A DNA stretch of 64,000 nucleotides from Septoria linicola. Taxonomy: Eukaryota > Ascomycota > Dothideomycetes > Mycosphaerellales > Mycosphaerellaceae. Where the stretch lies: NCBI GenBank assembly GCA_024114885.1, contig CP099424.1, positions 62,001-126,000 on the forward strand, written 5' to 3'. The first letter of the stretch is position 1; every line of letters begins with the position of its first letter. Positions 45,901 through 58,051 of this stretch are shown piece after piece. A model generated the notes under the pieces. The model was not told the DNA's origin. It saw only the letters and a program-made list of their open reading frames with translations, and did no database searches. Made by a program: the position numbers and the translations under genes.

Positions 45901-46196
45901 AGCAACAATTTAACACGAGCTTTGGTTGCCGCGCAAGCCAGAATGAAGTATCGTATGTCGTTTTCGCCGATGTAGCAGATTGTAGTGCTCAAGTCCCCAT
46001 GGCTCGGAATGTTCTGGTGTAGGTGCCACGCAACTCTATTCACGGCATTCGCTAGGACGCCGAAGCTGACATCGACCAACGGCTCTTTCTTCGACAGTGC
46101 CTCCGTAGATGCTGCAAAGGACACCCATGTTTTCTCTGGTGTAGAAGCCGCGAGCCGATCAATGGCTTCTGGCAATGAAGGAGTTCCATGTGCCAT
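42906..46196 (-). pseudogene. NRPS-like enzyme (adenylation-thiolation-reductase) with one in-frame stop
   Basis: One frame runs from ATG at 46196 to 42906, 1096 codons, broken only by TGA at 45842-45840 (codon 119). The stop lies directly after SPRNNVEAHRALFDQTQC, a conserved early A-domain block, and the frame continues normally. A-domain motifs follow: HTSGSTGEPK (about 175-184), GFGGGPLS, LLGSTET and GRMDDVVVLSNGEKWNP. The thiolation site is DFFQRRVDSQRV (Ser kept; the usual DSL is DSQ). The reductase domain shows TGSTGSLGSYL, SSIGAA and the SGYAQSKLVAEHL catalytic Tyr-Lys pair. Such enzymes activate a carboxylic acid and release it reductively as an aldehyde or alcohol with NADPH. An 85 nt intron (GTGTTA ... 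TTGTAG) could remove the stop in frame but would also remove the conserved block. Either a recent nonsense mutation or a sequence error is likely. Confidence 0.85.
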
Positions 46197-46916
46197 GGTG
46201 GTGATAGTGATCGTGTAGAGTAGAAGACTAGCTTGTGGGGCAGGTCGTCAGCATAAAGAACCCACTTTCGATCTTCACTGCTGTCAGCCACGATGCAATA
46301 ACACCGTCCATGACGATCGGTGGCTCTAAACATGAGAGAGAGCCGGCTACACGAGACGTAGCGTCCCACTGGATCGTCCTCTTATCAGTGAGCACTTTTC
46401 ACTTTCTCGACACTCCTTGGCAGGTGCTTTGACCGAGGAAGCGTGCAGAAAGTTTGAGCATTTCTGGAGAAGCTTCTGACCAAAATACCATTGATCGGCA
46501 TTTCGATGCGCTACCGTTGGAGGCGCGGTATGTGAGGTTTCCGACACTTGTACGACCACTTCACCCCGACGCTGGCAGTATTGCGAGACAGCGCATCGAC
46601 AACGAAGCAGATACAGGGCCACGAATCTATGACATAGTGTTGCTCAACGTTTTGTCCCGCGTTTACGAAAATTACTCGTGCTGATCTACGATCGGAATTG
46701 CCTGAATTGGATAGCACATAGTCGCTGTTTTGAGGACGTGGCTCAGATAAGCTTATACCAGTAAAGCTTACTGGCGCTGAAGCCGAACGTTCAGCAGCTG
46801 CACAGACGTAAGTGTGCAACTCGTGTTTGGCGCCTCTGTGGGTGCTTTTCCTTGCCATCCCCCTCCTTTGCTCACACTTTCAGCTCCTGGCGGTGTACAG
46901 TGTCGCTTCCGCAGAC
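46197..46916. promoter_or_regulatory. Bidirectional upstream region of the NRPS-like and DHA2 genes
   Basis: 720 bp between two divergent starts. Shared promoters of this kind are common in fungal metabolite clusters. I could not identify a defined binding site for a pathway regulator, and no transcription-factor gene is seen in the locus. Confidence 0.45.
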
Positions 46917-48434
46917 ATGGCAGGATCTGACAGGGATGCGAAGTCGCGATCGGATATCGAGGAGAAGCATCATATCCATGGAACTTCGCTTGACGATGCT
47001 CAAGGTGAAGCAAAGCAAGAAACCTCCGAGACTGACGATGCACAAACACCGCCCTTTTCTCCTGTGCGAGAAGTAGCCTTCGTCTTCACGATCTGCATGG
47101 CACAATTTCTCGCCCTCGCCGGGCTGGCTCAGTCAATCGCTCCACTTCCGATGTTCGGACAAAGCTTTGGGATCACGGATGAAGGTCTGCTCAGCTGGTA
47201 ACCTGCCGCCTTCTCACTCACCGTAGGCACCTTCATCTTGCCAGCGGGCCGGCTAGGAGACATGTATGGGCACAGAAACGTGGCAATCGTGGGGTACGTA
47301 TGGTATGCCATCTGGTCTATTGTGGCAGGAGTCGCGGTGTACAGCGGCGATATCTTGTTCACTGTCGCCCGAGGCATGCAAGGCATTGGCCCTGCACTGG
47401 TGGTGCCGAACTCACTGGCACTTGTCGGCATAGCGTATGGAGCGAGTCCAAGGAAGAACATGGTCTTTGCGCTTTTTGGAGCTGCTGCACCGACGGGATG
47501 GGTCGTGGGAGCAGCTTTCTCTTCCATCCTGGCGCAGCTCGCTTGGTGGCCCTGGGCATTCTTCGCTCTGACCCTTGCGTGCGTCGCGATGATCGCACTA
47601 AACCTCGTTGCTGTGCCTGCAGATCCGCGGAAAGGCGCGGTCTCCTTCAAAGAGTTCGACAGTCTTGGTTGCCTGACCGGCGTCAGCGGCCTCATCCTCT
47701 TCAACTTTGCCTGGAACCAAGCGGCAGTGGTCAGCTGGCAGGAGCCCTACACCTATGCTCTGCTCATTGTCGGCATCCTGCTTCTCCCCATCTTTGTCTG
47801 GGTGGAACTCCGGATCGCGCAGTATCCTCTGGTACCGCTGAAAGGCATGGCTGGTGAGGCTGCACTCGCGCTTAGAGTGATTGCAGCTGGCTGGGCTAGT
47901 TTCGGAATCTGGGTCTTCTACTTGTGGCGCTTGATCGAGAACCTGAGAGGATACTCTCCACTTGCCGCCACTGCACAGAACGCACCTGTTGCAATCTCAG
48001 GACTCATCGCAGCAGTCGCAACAGGATTCCTGCTGTCTCATATCAAGACACCCTACGTCTTGCTAATAACGACACTATTCTTCCTGACCGGCCAGATCTT
48101 GATCGCCACTGTTCCAGTCAATCAAATATACTGGGCACAAACCTTTGTCTCGATCATTTTGATGCCGTGGGGTATGGACATGTCGTTCCCAAGTGCCACG
48201 GTCCTGTTGAGCAACAGCACACCGAATCACGACCAGGAAATTGCATCTTCTTTGGTCAACACCACCGTCAACTACAGTATATCGCTTGGGCTGGGAATCG
48301 CCGGCACAATAGTGCGGCAACTGAATGCTACGGGAGGTGACGTGATCTCGGGTTATCGAGGAGCTTGGTATTTTGGAATCGGATTGGATGGTCTGGCAGT
48401 AGTCATTGCGCTGTACTTTGTAGTGAAGTACTAG
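46917..48434 (+). pseudogene. MFS transporter, DHA2 (14-helix) type, with one in-frame stop
   Basis: A single frame from ATG 46917 to 48434, 505 codons, interrupted only by TAA at 47199-47201. The stop falls in GLLSW-stop-PAAFSLTVGTF, where DHA2 proteins have a Phe or Tyr (SWFPAAYSLTVGTF), so it removes all but the first helix. After it, GRLGDMYGHR (motif A), helices to about 14 and a normal C-terminus follow. A 55-residue charged cytosolic N-terminus precedes helix 1. GTAACC...CCGTAG around the stop looks like splice signals but is only 29 nt and would delete conserved residues. The family exports metabolites or drugs (Atr1-like). It is divergent from the NRPS-like gene, which carries its own premature stop. 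If F or Y was ancestral, the change to TAA is a transversion, not a RIP-type change. Confidence 0.85.
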
Positions 48435-49113
48435 TGACCACCATAAGTTGTGGCACGACTTGATGTGCTAGAACTCGCAGATAACATACTGCGTTATTCC
48501 GACCTCGATTCTCTCGTACTGCAGCAGTGCACTTCTGTGAGGCTCATCGTGGTCTTGTGGTCGTGACAGGACCAGGTGTGCCCGTGGCCTGATACAGACA
48601 AAACGCGACTACGAGCCTTCCGGTAGTCGAACAGCCATCGATATTGATGAGACTTCGGTCATGTAATCCTAGATGAGCTCGCGATGCAATGACCGACGTT
48701 GTCACAGCGATGGAGACGTGCTCGAACACTCTCATTCGGGTTTTATGTGGCCAAGGCGGCACGAACCGAATCCCACGTCTTCCGCTGTCGGACCCCAAAG
48801 AAGCACGCACGCACGATTCGTTCGAAGACTCAAAGCCATCATAGACACTTCGTCCAATGATCTCCAGTACGCGCAGCACACGACTCATATGCGGCTTCCA
48901 AGTCGAGATGGCAGAAGTCCTGCCAGATCAGGCTCCCATGGCCTTTGGCCTTGAGTTGTGCTTCCTCGGGGATACGAGACTCTCGTCCTTACGACTAGCA
49001 CAATTCTCTCTAGTACTGCCGCGATGATAGGAAGTTGCTGATTATAAGAGCCAGGTGAGGTCAAAGGTCAGACACGCCTCAGGCTCGCAGGCTTGGCGCA
49101 CGGTATAATTACA
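48435..49113. other. Intergenic region next to the RIP block
   Basis: About 680 bp with no supportable gene. Composition remains normal right up to the start of the Gypsy element at about 49114. Confidence 0.45.
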
Positions 49114-49282
49114 GTGTGCATATATATCTGAAAGGAGGCAAGAATTAGTCTTATAATATCCTAATAGTCTTATTAGGAGGGCGCTCTATATATTACTATA
49201 TACCTCTTTTATAATTCTAATTCTTCTCCTTTCGAGGATAGTAATCTATAGAGGCCTATAGCTCCTCGACGTAACGTAGGTA
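49114..49282 (+). repeat. 5' LTR of the Gypsy element (boundaries approximate)
   Basis: The left limit is set by the switch in composition and by similarity to the reverse complement of 8790-8955. The right limit is set by a TA (former CA) directly before the probable primer-binding site at 49283. The 3' LTR lies outside the window, so neither end is confirmed. Confidence 0.55.
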
Positions 49283-50711
49283 TAGCGCCGCTAGAGCTCG
49301 TAATAGGCGAAGTAGACGATTAAGGTAATCTTATAGAAGCTAATAAGGTTTAGGAGTAGAAGTCTACTAATATAACTAAAGATAGTATATATATAGAATA
49401 TATATAACTTAAAGCTAAGAATTAGAAACTATATTATCGTTTAGAGGTATACGCTCTACGACGAGAGAATAATTAGCTTCTTATAGAGTTAGAATCTCTA
49501 TTCTTAGCTACTCCTAATACTTTTAATATTAGCGATCTTAAAGACGACGCTAGCGCTAGTATTATAGGTAGCGTACTCTATAATAGCGTATCGTATACGC
49601 GATATAAAGGTCCTAAGGTTAGAGAACCTTATATCTTCTAGAGCGAGATAGTTCGAGAGGTAAGAGAGTTTATTTATAGCTTTAAAGTAATCTTTCTTAA
49701 TAGTCTATAAGAGTTTATTATAGAGGATTCGAAGGTCCTATATAGTATTATATAGCTTATAGGCGAGGCGTAAGAGACCTAGTATAACGAATACTCTAAG
49801 GTAATACTCCTAGACTATACTTAGACTAAATTTAAACGCTTTATCTATAACGTTATCGAGAATTAAGCGAATTATACGATTCTTATAATAGTCGAGTATA
49901 AGAAGGCCTAATAGAGTAAGAGCTAAGGAGTACGCTAGTTCGCTATAGAACTAGGCTACTTAGAGTCTTAACTAGATAACTATAGCGAAGTATAGCTAGT
50001 ATACTAGCTCTTTATAAAGTTAAAGCTATTACTTCGACGAGAGATTATTAAGAATTATACTATACCTAATAAGTACGCTAATTTAGTTACGTTAGTAAGG
50101 CGCCTAGAGTAAGCTAATAAGGTAATTCCTATATAGTATAACTAGAGTAGAAGCTAGAGTAATAGAGACTACGAGCGCGATATATACTTAAAGTATAAGC
50201 GTATAGAGAGCGACGCTCTTACGTATAGACGTAATAATAGTCTAGAAGGGAATAGTACGCGTCGCTTAGGCGATAAAGTTTCTACTCGCTCTATTATAGG
50301 CTATAAGTATTTAGAATACTATAGCTATAAGTAGAAGAGGTATATTAGTACTAATTCTATCTACTTTAACTAAAGCGCCTAAGACGATAGTAAGAAGCTA
50401 TTAGTACGTAAGGTTACTATAGAGACGCTAAAAAAAGAGAAGGTATTAGAGAAGGACTACGATCTCTAGATACCGAACTTAGTAGCGATATATACCTTCT
50501 CGTATAGGTCGTAAATATAACTTACCTAGAGAGCGTAGTCGAGGCGTAGGATAGGCTTAAGCCGGCCTAATTCCTTCTCGATAATACTACTAATATTAAC
50601 GTAGTATTAAGATCCTTTATCTTATAATATAGTATTATAGTTCGAACTAATACTACCTTACTCCTAGCTACTTTATTTACTAGAGAATTAGGATATTATT
50701 ATAGCGTATAC
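49114..50711 (+). mobile_element. Ty3/Gypsy retrotransposon, 5' part (LTR and gag), RIP-degraded
   Basis: Begins near TGTGCATATATATC at 49114, where RIP-type composition starts. The 5' LTR is about 49114-49282, followed by TAGCGCCGC, which fits a primer-binding site TGGCGCCGC altered at TG. The forward strand then reads as gag through 50500 when TAG is taken as lost Gln/Trp. Near 50300, GYKYLEYYSYKQKRY is what a CCHC zinc knuckle (CYKC...H...C) would become if Cys and His codons lost TG and CA. The element is cut at 50711 by the inverted Copia element and resumes at 63315. CG dinucleotides are plentiful although CA/TG are almost gone. Confidence 0.85.
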
Positions 50712-50988
50712 TATTAAAAGTAGAGAGCGTATTATATACTATATAATATTAAGAAGAGTATAGCGTAGTAAAGAAGAATAGAGGATTAATCTTAAACTAA
50801 CTTATATATATAGTATAGTAGTAATATACTAGGAACTAAATATAAAGTTAATTAAGTTAGTTATCTAAGAAGAGAAGAAAGAGAAGTAAGATATATCTCT
50901 TACTAAGCCCTAGGTAGATACCTTAAGTATCTAGAACTATACTTAGATATCTATATCTAGACTAACTATCTAGGATATATTCTTAATA
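50712..50988 (-). repeat. LTR of Copia copy C (its 3' LTR)
   Basis: Starts TATTAAAAG and ends CTTAATA, the reverse complement of the family LTR with both terminal TG/CA changed to TA. Confidence 0.92.
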
Positions 50989-51752
50989 CTCCTACTTATA
51001 CTATATAGTTAGATCTTTTAATAGATTATCTATAGTACTTAAATACTAGTCCTAATCTTAATTAGTTATTAAGTACTTACTTTTTAGACTAATAACTAGA
51101 TAGTACTAACTATCTATCTAATAAAACTTTCTATACTACTATCTCCTATAAAAAGATAAAAGAAATACCTTCTATAAGATCTTCTTTCTCTCTTATATAG
51201 AAGTAGATTATTTAGGATATAGACTATCTAGTAAGTTACCTCTATCCTTTCTTATAGCTAATTCTAATAGCTCCCTAGATACCTTATAGTCTAGTCCTAT
51301 ATTTAGTTATATTCTATATAGCTTCTTAGTTCCCTATAGGCCTTTAGAGTATACTATTCTTAGCTATAAGGATCTTATATTAAGCTAGAGAGTAGAGTAA
51401 CTATATACTAGTACTAGATATAATAGCTACTATAGAGGAGGTCTTTAATATTAACTAGTACTTAGCCTTAAAAAGTGTCTAGTTTAGCTAGGTACTATAT
51501 AGTAATATTATAGTTAGTAATAGGTCTAATATTAGTAAGAGTATTTAGGACTTTATAAAGTCTAACTAAGAAAGAGTTAAGTAACTAAAAACATTCTTTT
51601 AGACTCCTCTTAGTTTAACTCTAAGGCTTAGAGTTATCTTTTATATATCTCTTATATAAGATAGAGCTACCTTATAAACTTCTAAAACTATAGTCTATTC
51701 TTTAGCTTAGTAAGACTATCTACTACTATCTCTTTTATATTTATATATTCTA

Positions 51753-52030
51753 TATTAAGAATGTATCCTAGATAGTTAGTCTAGATATAGACTTCTAAGC
51801 ATGGTTCTAGATGCCTGAGGCATCTACCTAAGGCTTGGTAAGAGGTATATCTTGCTTCTCTTTCTTCTCTTCTTAGATAACTAACTCAATCAACTTTGTA
51901 TTTAGTTCCTAGCATATTACTACTATACTATATATATAAGTTAGTTTAAGATTGATCCCCTATTCTTCTTTACTACGCTATACCCTCCTTAACATTGTAT
52001 AGTATCTACAAACGCTCTCCACTTTTAACA
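51753..52030 (+). repeat. 5' LTR of Copia copy B
   Basis: 278 bp; starts TATTAAG (TG lost) and ends CTTTTAACA (CA kept). It differs from its 3' partner at a number of sites, mostly transitions. Confidence 0.94.
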
Positions 52031-55000
52031 GGTTATAAGCTCGGGTTTATGTACTAAATAGGAGCAACCTATATTAGTATAGGTTACTTGTATCCCTTAT
52101 AGTTTATAGAAAACATTTAGGGCCTAGAAGTTTCCCTAACTATATTACTAACGAAGCTAGTTTGTACCTAGTAGTATATAAGTCAGTAAAGATCTCTATA
52201 AGATAGTAGTATGTTTCTACTTTATTAATACCTGCCTAGTTCTCTACTATTGTACCTAGTATTACTAGAGTCAGAAGAGGCTACTTGGCCTTCCTACTAC
52301 CTAGTAATAGAAACTCTACTAAGAGAGAAAGATCTAAGTCTTAGTAATTTCCTAAATACGAGGAATCCCTATCTCTTAGAGCTAGTCTCCCTACTATAAG
52401 AAATTACCCTTCTCTAGAATCCTTAGCTAGTCTAAAGCATTCTACTAATTATTTATTCTATTTACCTATTTCTATAATAGACTAAGAGGACAAGAAGAGC
52501 TAAAGGATTCCAATCCTAGACAGAACTAACTAGAAGAGATAGTTCAAGCTATAGATAGACAAGCTAGAAGGAAAGGACTAGTTCTAGGCAATTAGCTAAC
52601 TGATTATTAGAGAGAACCTATACATAGTTTAGTAGGACACTAGTCTTTAGATATATATTACTTAGAATCAATACTTCTTAAAAGACAATATAGTATATAG
52701 GTTTAGTATCAGATATAGTATTAGTAAAGATAATAAGATAGAGCTAGAGACATAGTATATTACTATACTAGTAGCTAAGATGTAGGTAATTCTCTAGAAT
52801 AAGTATAATAGAGTCCTGAAGTCCTATACTATAGGTCTGATTAAGTAGTTTGTTATATTCAGGATGTTACCTAATAAGATAATCAGGGAAGTATAGAGAT
52901 ACCTTAGAGGCCTAGGTAAGAGGATTACTAAGATTAATCCTTAGGAAGCCTACTACTAGAGCTAAGAGAAAAGGCTAAAACATCTCCTACAGTCCCTACC
53001 TATATTATACTAAGTAGCTAAGGATACTATTATAACCTAACTATCCTTAGATATAGACACTGTTCTCCTTCTACTTAAGTCCTAAGAGGTAAGAGACAAT
53101 CTAGATAAGATAAATATAGGTCTAGCTATATTCTATTCTAGGCAGCCCTACTAAGGAAAGTCCCTACTAATATACTAGCTCTATAAGAAAGAGAAGCACT
53201 AGTTAAAGGATTGTCCTAACCTCCCTACTACTAAGAAACTGTCCTAGTAGAGAAATAGTACTAAGAACTAGAAGGACCCTTAGAGATTATTCCTTAGAGA
53301 GAGGGTTAGAAGATCCTCTTTACTAAGGAATACTAGATATATTAAGAAAGCTGTCTATAAGTTATTATTATATAATGAGCTAAAGAAGGTTATCTAGAAA
53401 ATAGGCAAGTAGCTTTAAAGGATAGAAAAGTCTAGAAAGCTTCTAAAGAAAGGATTTTCAGCCTAGGAGTCTAGTTCTAGTTCTAATTCTAGAACTCACT
53501 CTAGTTCTAGAAGTAATAATAATTCCCTATTAGAAGATAATAACTAAGATAAGTTAGCCTATTCTATAATTGAGGCCAAAGGCAAGTTATTACCCTAAGA
53601 ATAGCTCTTAGATTCCTATACCTTATCCTATATAACTAACTAACTATCCTTCTTCAGATTAGTAAAGCTACTAAGGAAGAAAGTGTAGATCAAGGTAGGA
53701 GGAGGATACCTCTATGTAACCTACTCTAGACTAGTATAGATAAAGGGAATCTTAGGAGGAGAAGTTCTACTTAATAGGGTACTATTTGTTCCTAATCTTA
53801 GAGTAAATCTTGTGTTATAGGATTAGTTTAGTAAGCAATTTGGAGTCTAGAAGCCTGATTTCACTCTCACCTCCCTAGATAGCTAAATAGTTATAAAGAC
53901 CAAGCTAGTTAGAGGTGTTCTATTTGTTAGTAAGATATTACCTCTCCTATAGGAAAAGTTATATTACTTACTATATAATCCTATAGAGGTTAATAATGCC
54001 TATACTGCCCTATTAGAGAAGGATCTAAAATAGTAGGAGCTATAGTATAGAAGATTTGTATACTTTAGAAGAGGGTTACTCTCAAACCTTTATAAAGTTA
54101 CTAACCTAAAGGAAAGAATTCTAATTCCTAACTAGGAAGAGTATAAGTATAGGATCTATATAATAGGTAAGATAAAGAAACACCTAGGTAAGTCTATTAA
54201 GAGAAGACCTGAAAGATTAGCCCTTATATTAGTGGATATCTATAGACTATTACTATTATTAGTAAAAGGTTTTATATAGTAGCTTAAGATTGTTAATAAC
54301 TTCTTAAGAAAGAAATAGGCATTTCTACTTAAGGCTAGATCAGATGCACTAACTACTCTTCAGAACTAGAGGATCAAGGTAGAAAGGCAGTTAGTAGCAC
54401 TCCTTAAGTCTATAAGGGCTAACAATGCTAGAGAGATTACTACTTTGATTAAATAGTAGGAGAAGGACTTTAGAATTACTCTTAAGCTAACTAAGGCCTA
54501 TAATTCACTCTAGAATAGAGTAGTTGAGAGGTCTATCTAAACATTAGAGGCCTCTATTAGAGCAATACTTAAAGAAAGCAAGATACCTATTAAGTTTTAG
54601 CTAGAAGCCCTTAAAGCATAAGTATATATAAGGAACAAGCTTCTAAATAGACCTGATATTAAGGGATTCAAGCTCTTACCTAATGAAGCTTTTAATAAGA
54701 TCAAACTAATAGTCTCCTACCTTAAGGTATAAGGATATAGAGCTGTAGTATATATAGATATAAGAGTATAGCCTTAGTAGGTAAGGAGTAATAAACTAAT
54801 AAATAGAGGAAAGGATACTGTATTTATTAGATACTATAACAATATAGCAAAGGCATAGAAGTTCTAGGAGCTAGATATGAAGGCTGTTAAGTAGTATACT
54901 AATACAATCTTCTTTGAAGATAAGCTAGGTAGAGAATTAGACTTAAATATTAAGATTAAGAATCTCCCTAGTTCAGCTCTAGAAAGAAGACCTATTAGAA

Positions 55001-57773
55001 GGCTAAGAACTATTAGCTAGCCTACTCTATAAGCTAGTAGGAGTACCCTAGGTGCTCCTAGTCTAGGCTAGTAGAAGCCTCCTTCCCCTTAGCTATTAGT
55101 ATAGGTTTAGGAAGGAAAGAAACTCTTTATACAACTTCTACCTCTACTAGAAGATATAGGAGAGTATAGAAAATTCCTAGACTAAGGGAAAGTTAAGAAA
55201 GAATCTAAGAATTCTACCTAAGAAACTATAGAGGTAGATTAGGAGCAGATAGCCCTAAGGCAAACTCTTAGAAAGAGGAAAGTATCCTAAGAACTTAATA
55301 GATTTAACTAGAAGCTAAAGCTAATCAGGCTTGAGCTAGATCAGAATAGTCAGCTAGACAAGGAAATACTCCTAGAGTATTAGGCTTTCTTCTTAGCTAT
55401 AAGCTCTATTAACCTAGGCATCCTATAGGACCTAGAATTCTTAGAGGAAGTTAAAGAGATTATATTCTTAGCTACTAAAGAAGTAGGAATATATAAATAG
55501 GAGGTTCTAATCCTAAGGAACTATAAGGAAGTAGTAAGTAATCCTAAGTAGGGTTATCTCTAGTAAGAAGCTATTTAGAAGGAGCTAGATATACTTGTAA
55601 GTAATAACACCTAGACTATAGTAGTCCTACTAAAAGGGGCTAACCTAGTTACCTCAAGATAAGTCTTTAATGTTAAGAGAAAGCTTAGTAGAGCTATTAA
55701 AAAGTTCAAGGCAAGACTAGTTATAAGAGGGTTCTCCTAAAAGTATAGAGTAGACTATATAGAGACTTTTGCCCCTATAGTTAGGTAGGATACTCTAAGA
55801 GGATTTATAGCTATAGTCTATAAGAAGGACCTAGTTCTATACTAAGTAGATATAAACAATGCATTTATAGAGAGTACCCTATATAAGGATATCTATATGA
55901 TCCTACTACTAGGTATTAACCTACTAACTAGTATAGTCTTATAAGTTCTAAGGAGTCTCTATAGGCTAAAGCAAGCTGTAAGAGACTAGAATCAGCTATA
56001 TATATTAAAGCTAAAAGGAATAGGATTTAGATAATTAGAAGTAGACCTATATCTTCTAATCTATAAGAAAAGGAAAGACCTAATAATCCTAATCTATATT
56101 AATAATATACCTATTACTATAGAGAGACTAGAAGATGTCCTCTAGTTCAAAGACTAACTTAGTAAGGTCTTTAAGATTAAAGATCTTAGAGAACTAGACA
56201 AGATTCTTAGAATAAGACTAATAAGAAACAGACAGTAAGGCTAGCTAAAACTTGACTAGAAGTACTATATCTAAGAGAACCTAGCTAAGATAGGAATAGG
56301 TTAAGAGACTATATTACTAACTCTTTTACTAATAGACAGCTATAAAAGTCTAAAGCCTACTAGACTAAATAATGAAAGGTGTAACAAATAGGAGTACTAA
56401 TCTATTATTAGAATATAGATATAGCTTATAACTATTATAAGACTAGACATTTTATTTGCTCTTAGAAGATTAAGCTCCTATATTAGTAATCTAATAGTAG
56501 GATATATAAAGGCTCTAAAGAAGCTAACTAGATACCTGAGATTAAACCTAGACCTTAGTCTAAGATACTTAAGGAATAGTTAAGGCTTTCTTACTAGATA
56601 TATAGACTCTAACTATGTAATAGACAAGACTAACAGAGTCTTAATCCTTGGATATATCTTCTTCCTTTATAGTGTACTAATCTCCTAGATAAGCAAGAAG
56701 TAGAAATCTATAGCTATATCTATAATAGAAGCTAAATATATAGCTATAGGTATATATATAAAATAGTTATAGTTCCTTAGTACTCTTTTAAGAGAGCTTG
56801 GATGCCTAGAGTTAGTAGGAGAATATTCTTACTAACTAAGGATCCTTGGTAACTAGGAAATTATTACTAGAATCAGGCCAATTTAGCTAAAAGGTAATAA
56901 CTAAGCTGCCCTTACTCTAGTCAAGGACTTATATGTTTATAATAAGTCTAAATATATTAATATCTTATATAATGCTATAAGAAAGCTCTAGTAGAACAGA
57001 CTTATCTCTATAGAATATATAAATATAAAAGAGATAGTAGTAGATAGTCTTACTAAGCTAAAGAATAGACTATAGTTTTAGGAGTTTATAAGGCAGCTCT
57101 GCCTTATATAAGAGATATATAAAAGATAACTCTAAGCCTTAGAGTTGAACTAAGAAGAGTCTAAAAGAAAGATTTTAGTTACTTGACTCCTCCTTAGTTA
57201 GACTTTATAAAGTCCTAAATGCCCTTACTAATATTAGACCTGTTACTAACTACAATATTACTATATAGCACCTAGCTGAACTAGACACCCCCTGAGGCCA
57301 AGTACTAGTTAATATTAAAGACCTCCTCTATAGTAGCTATTATCTCCTCTACTAGTATATAGTTACTCTACTCTCTAGCTTGATATAAGATCCCTATAGC
57401 TAAGAATAGTATACCCTAAAGACTATTAGGGAACTAAGAAGCTATATAGAATATAACTAAGTAGGAGACTAGGCTATAAGGAATCTAGGGAGCTATTAGA
57501 ACTAGCTACAAGAAAGGATAGGGGTAACTTACTAGATAGTCTATGTCCTAAACAATCCACTCCTATATAAGAGAGGAGGAAGATCTTATAGAAGGTATTT
57601 CTTTTATCTTTTTGTAGGAGATAGTAGTATAGAAAGTTTATTAGATTGATAGTTAGTGCTATCTAGTTATTAGTCTGAAAAGTAAGTACTTGATGACTAA
57701 TCAAGATTGGGACTAGTATTTAAGTGCTATAGATAATCTATTGAAAGATCTAACTATATAGCATAAGTAGGAG

Positions 57774-58051
57774 TGTTAAGAATATATCCTAGATAGTTAG
57801 TCTAGATATAGACTTCTGAGCATAGTTCTAGATACCTAAGGCATCTACCTAAGGCTTGGCAAGAGGTATATCTTGCTTCTCTTTCTTCTCTTCTTAGATA
57901 ACTAACTTAATTAACTTTGTATTTAGTTCCTAGCATATTACTACTACACTATATATATAAGTTAGTTTAAGATTGATCCCCTATTCTTCTTTACTACGCT
58001 ATACCCTCCTTAACATTATATAGTATCTATAAACGCCCTCTACTTTTAACA
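57774..58051 (+). repeat. 3' LTR of Copia copy B
   Basis: 278 bp; keeps both canonical termini, TGTTAAG and CTTTTAACA, and is followed by the TTCTA duplication. Confidence 0.95.

Larger units (their letters stand above)
51753..58051 (+). mobile_element. Ty1/Copia element, complete, youngest and least mutated (copy B)
   Basis: 6299 bp with LTRs at 51753-52030 and 57774-58051 (278 bp each) and a perfect 5 bp target-site duplication TTCTA (51748-51752 and 58052-58056). It sits in the 3' region of copy C, in opposite orientation. Directly after the 5' LTR comes GGTTATAAGCTCGGG, a probable tRNA primer-binding site, and before the 3' LTR a short purine run GTAGGAG. Integrase is at about 54200-55050 and reverse transcriptase/RNase H at about 55600-56850. 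It retains many CA and TG dinucleotides where copies A and C have TA, but still carries many in-frame TAG stops, so it is not coding. Confidence 0.95.

Noticed and set aside
45830..45915. 85 nt intron removing the TGA in the NRPS-like gene
   Set aside because: GT-AG ends and frame would fit, but the excised part encodes the conserved LLSSPRNNVEAH block of the A domain, so I prefer a nonsense change. Kept as an alternative in the gene entry.
47197..47225. GTAACC ... ACCGTAG as an intron removing the TAA in the DHA2 transporter
   Set aside because: Only 29 nt, far below the 47-66 nt seen here, and it would remove residues that are conserved in the family (PAAFSLTVG).
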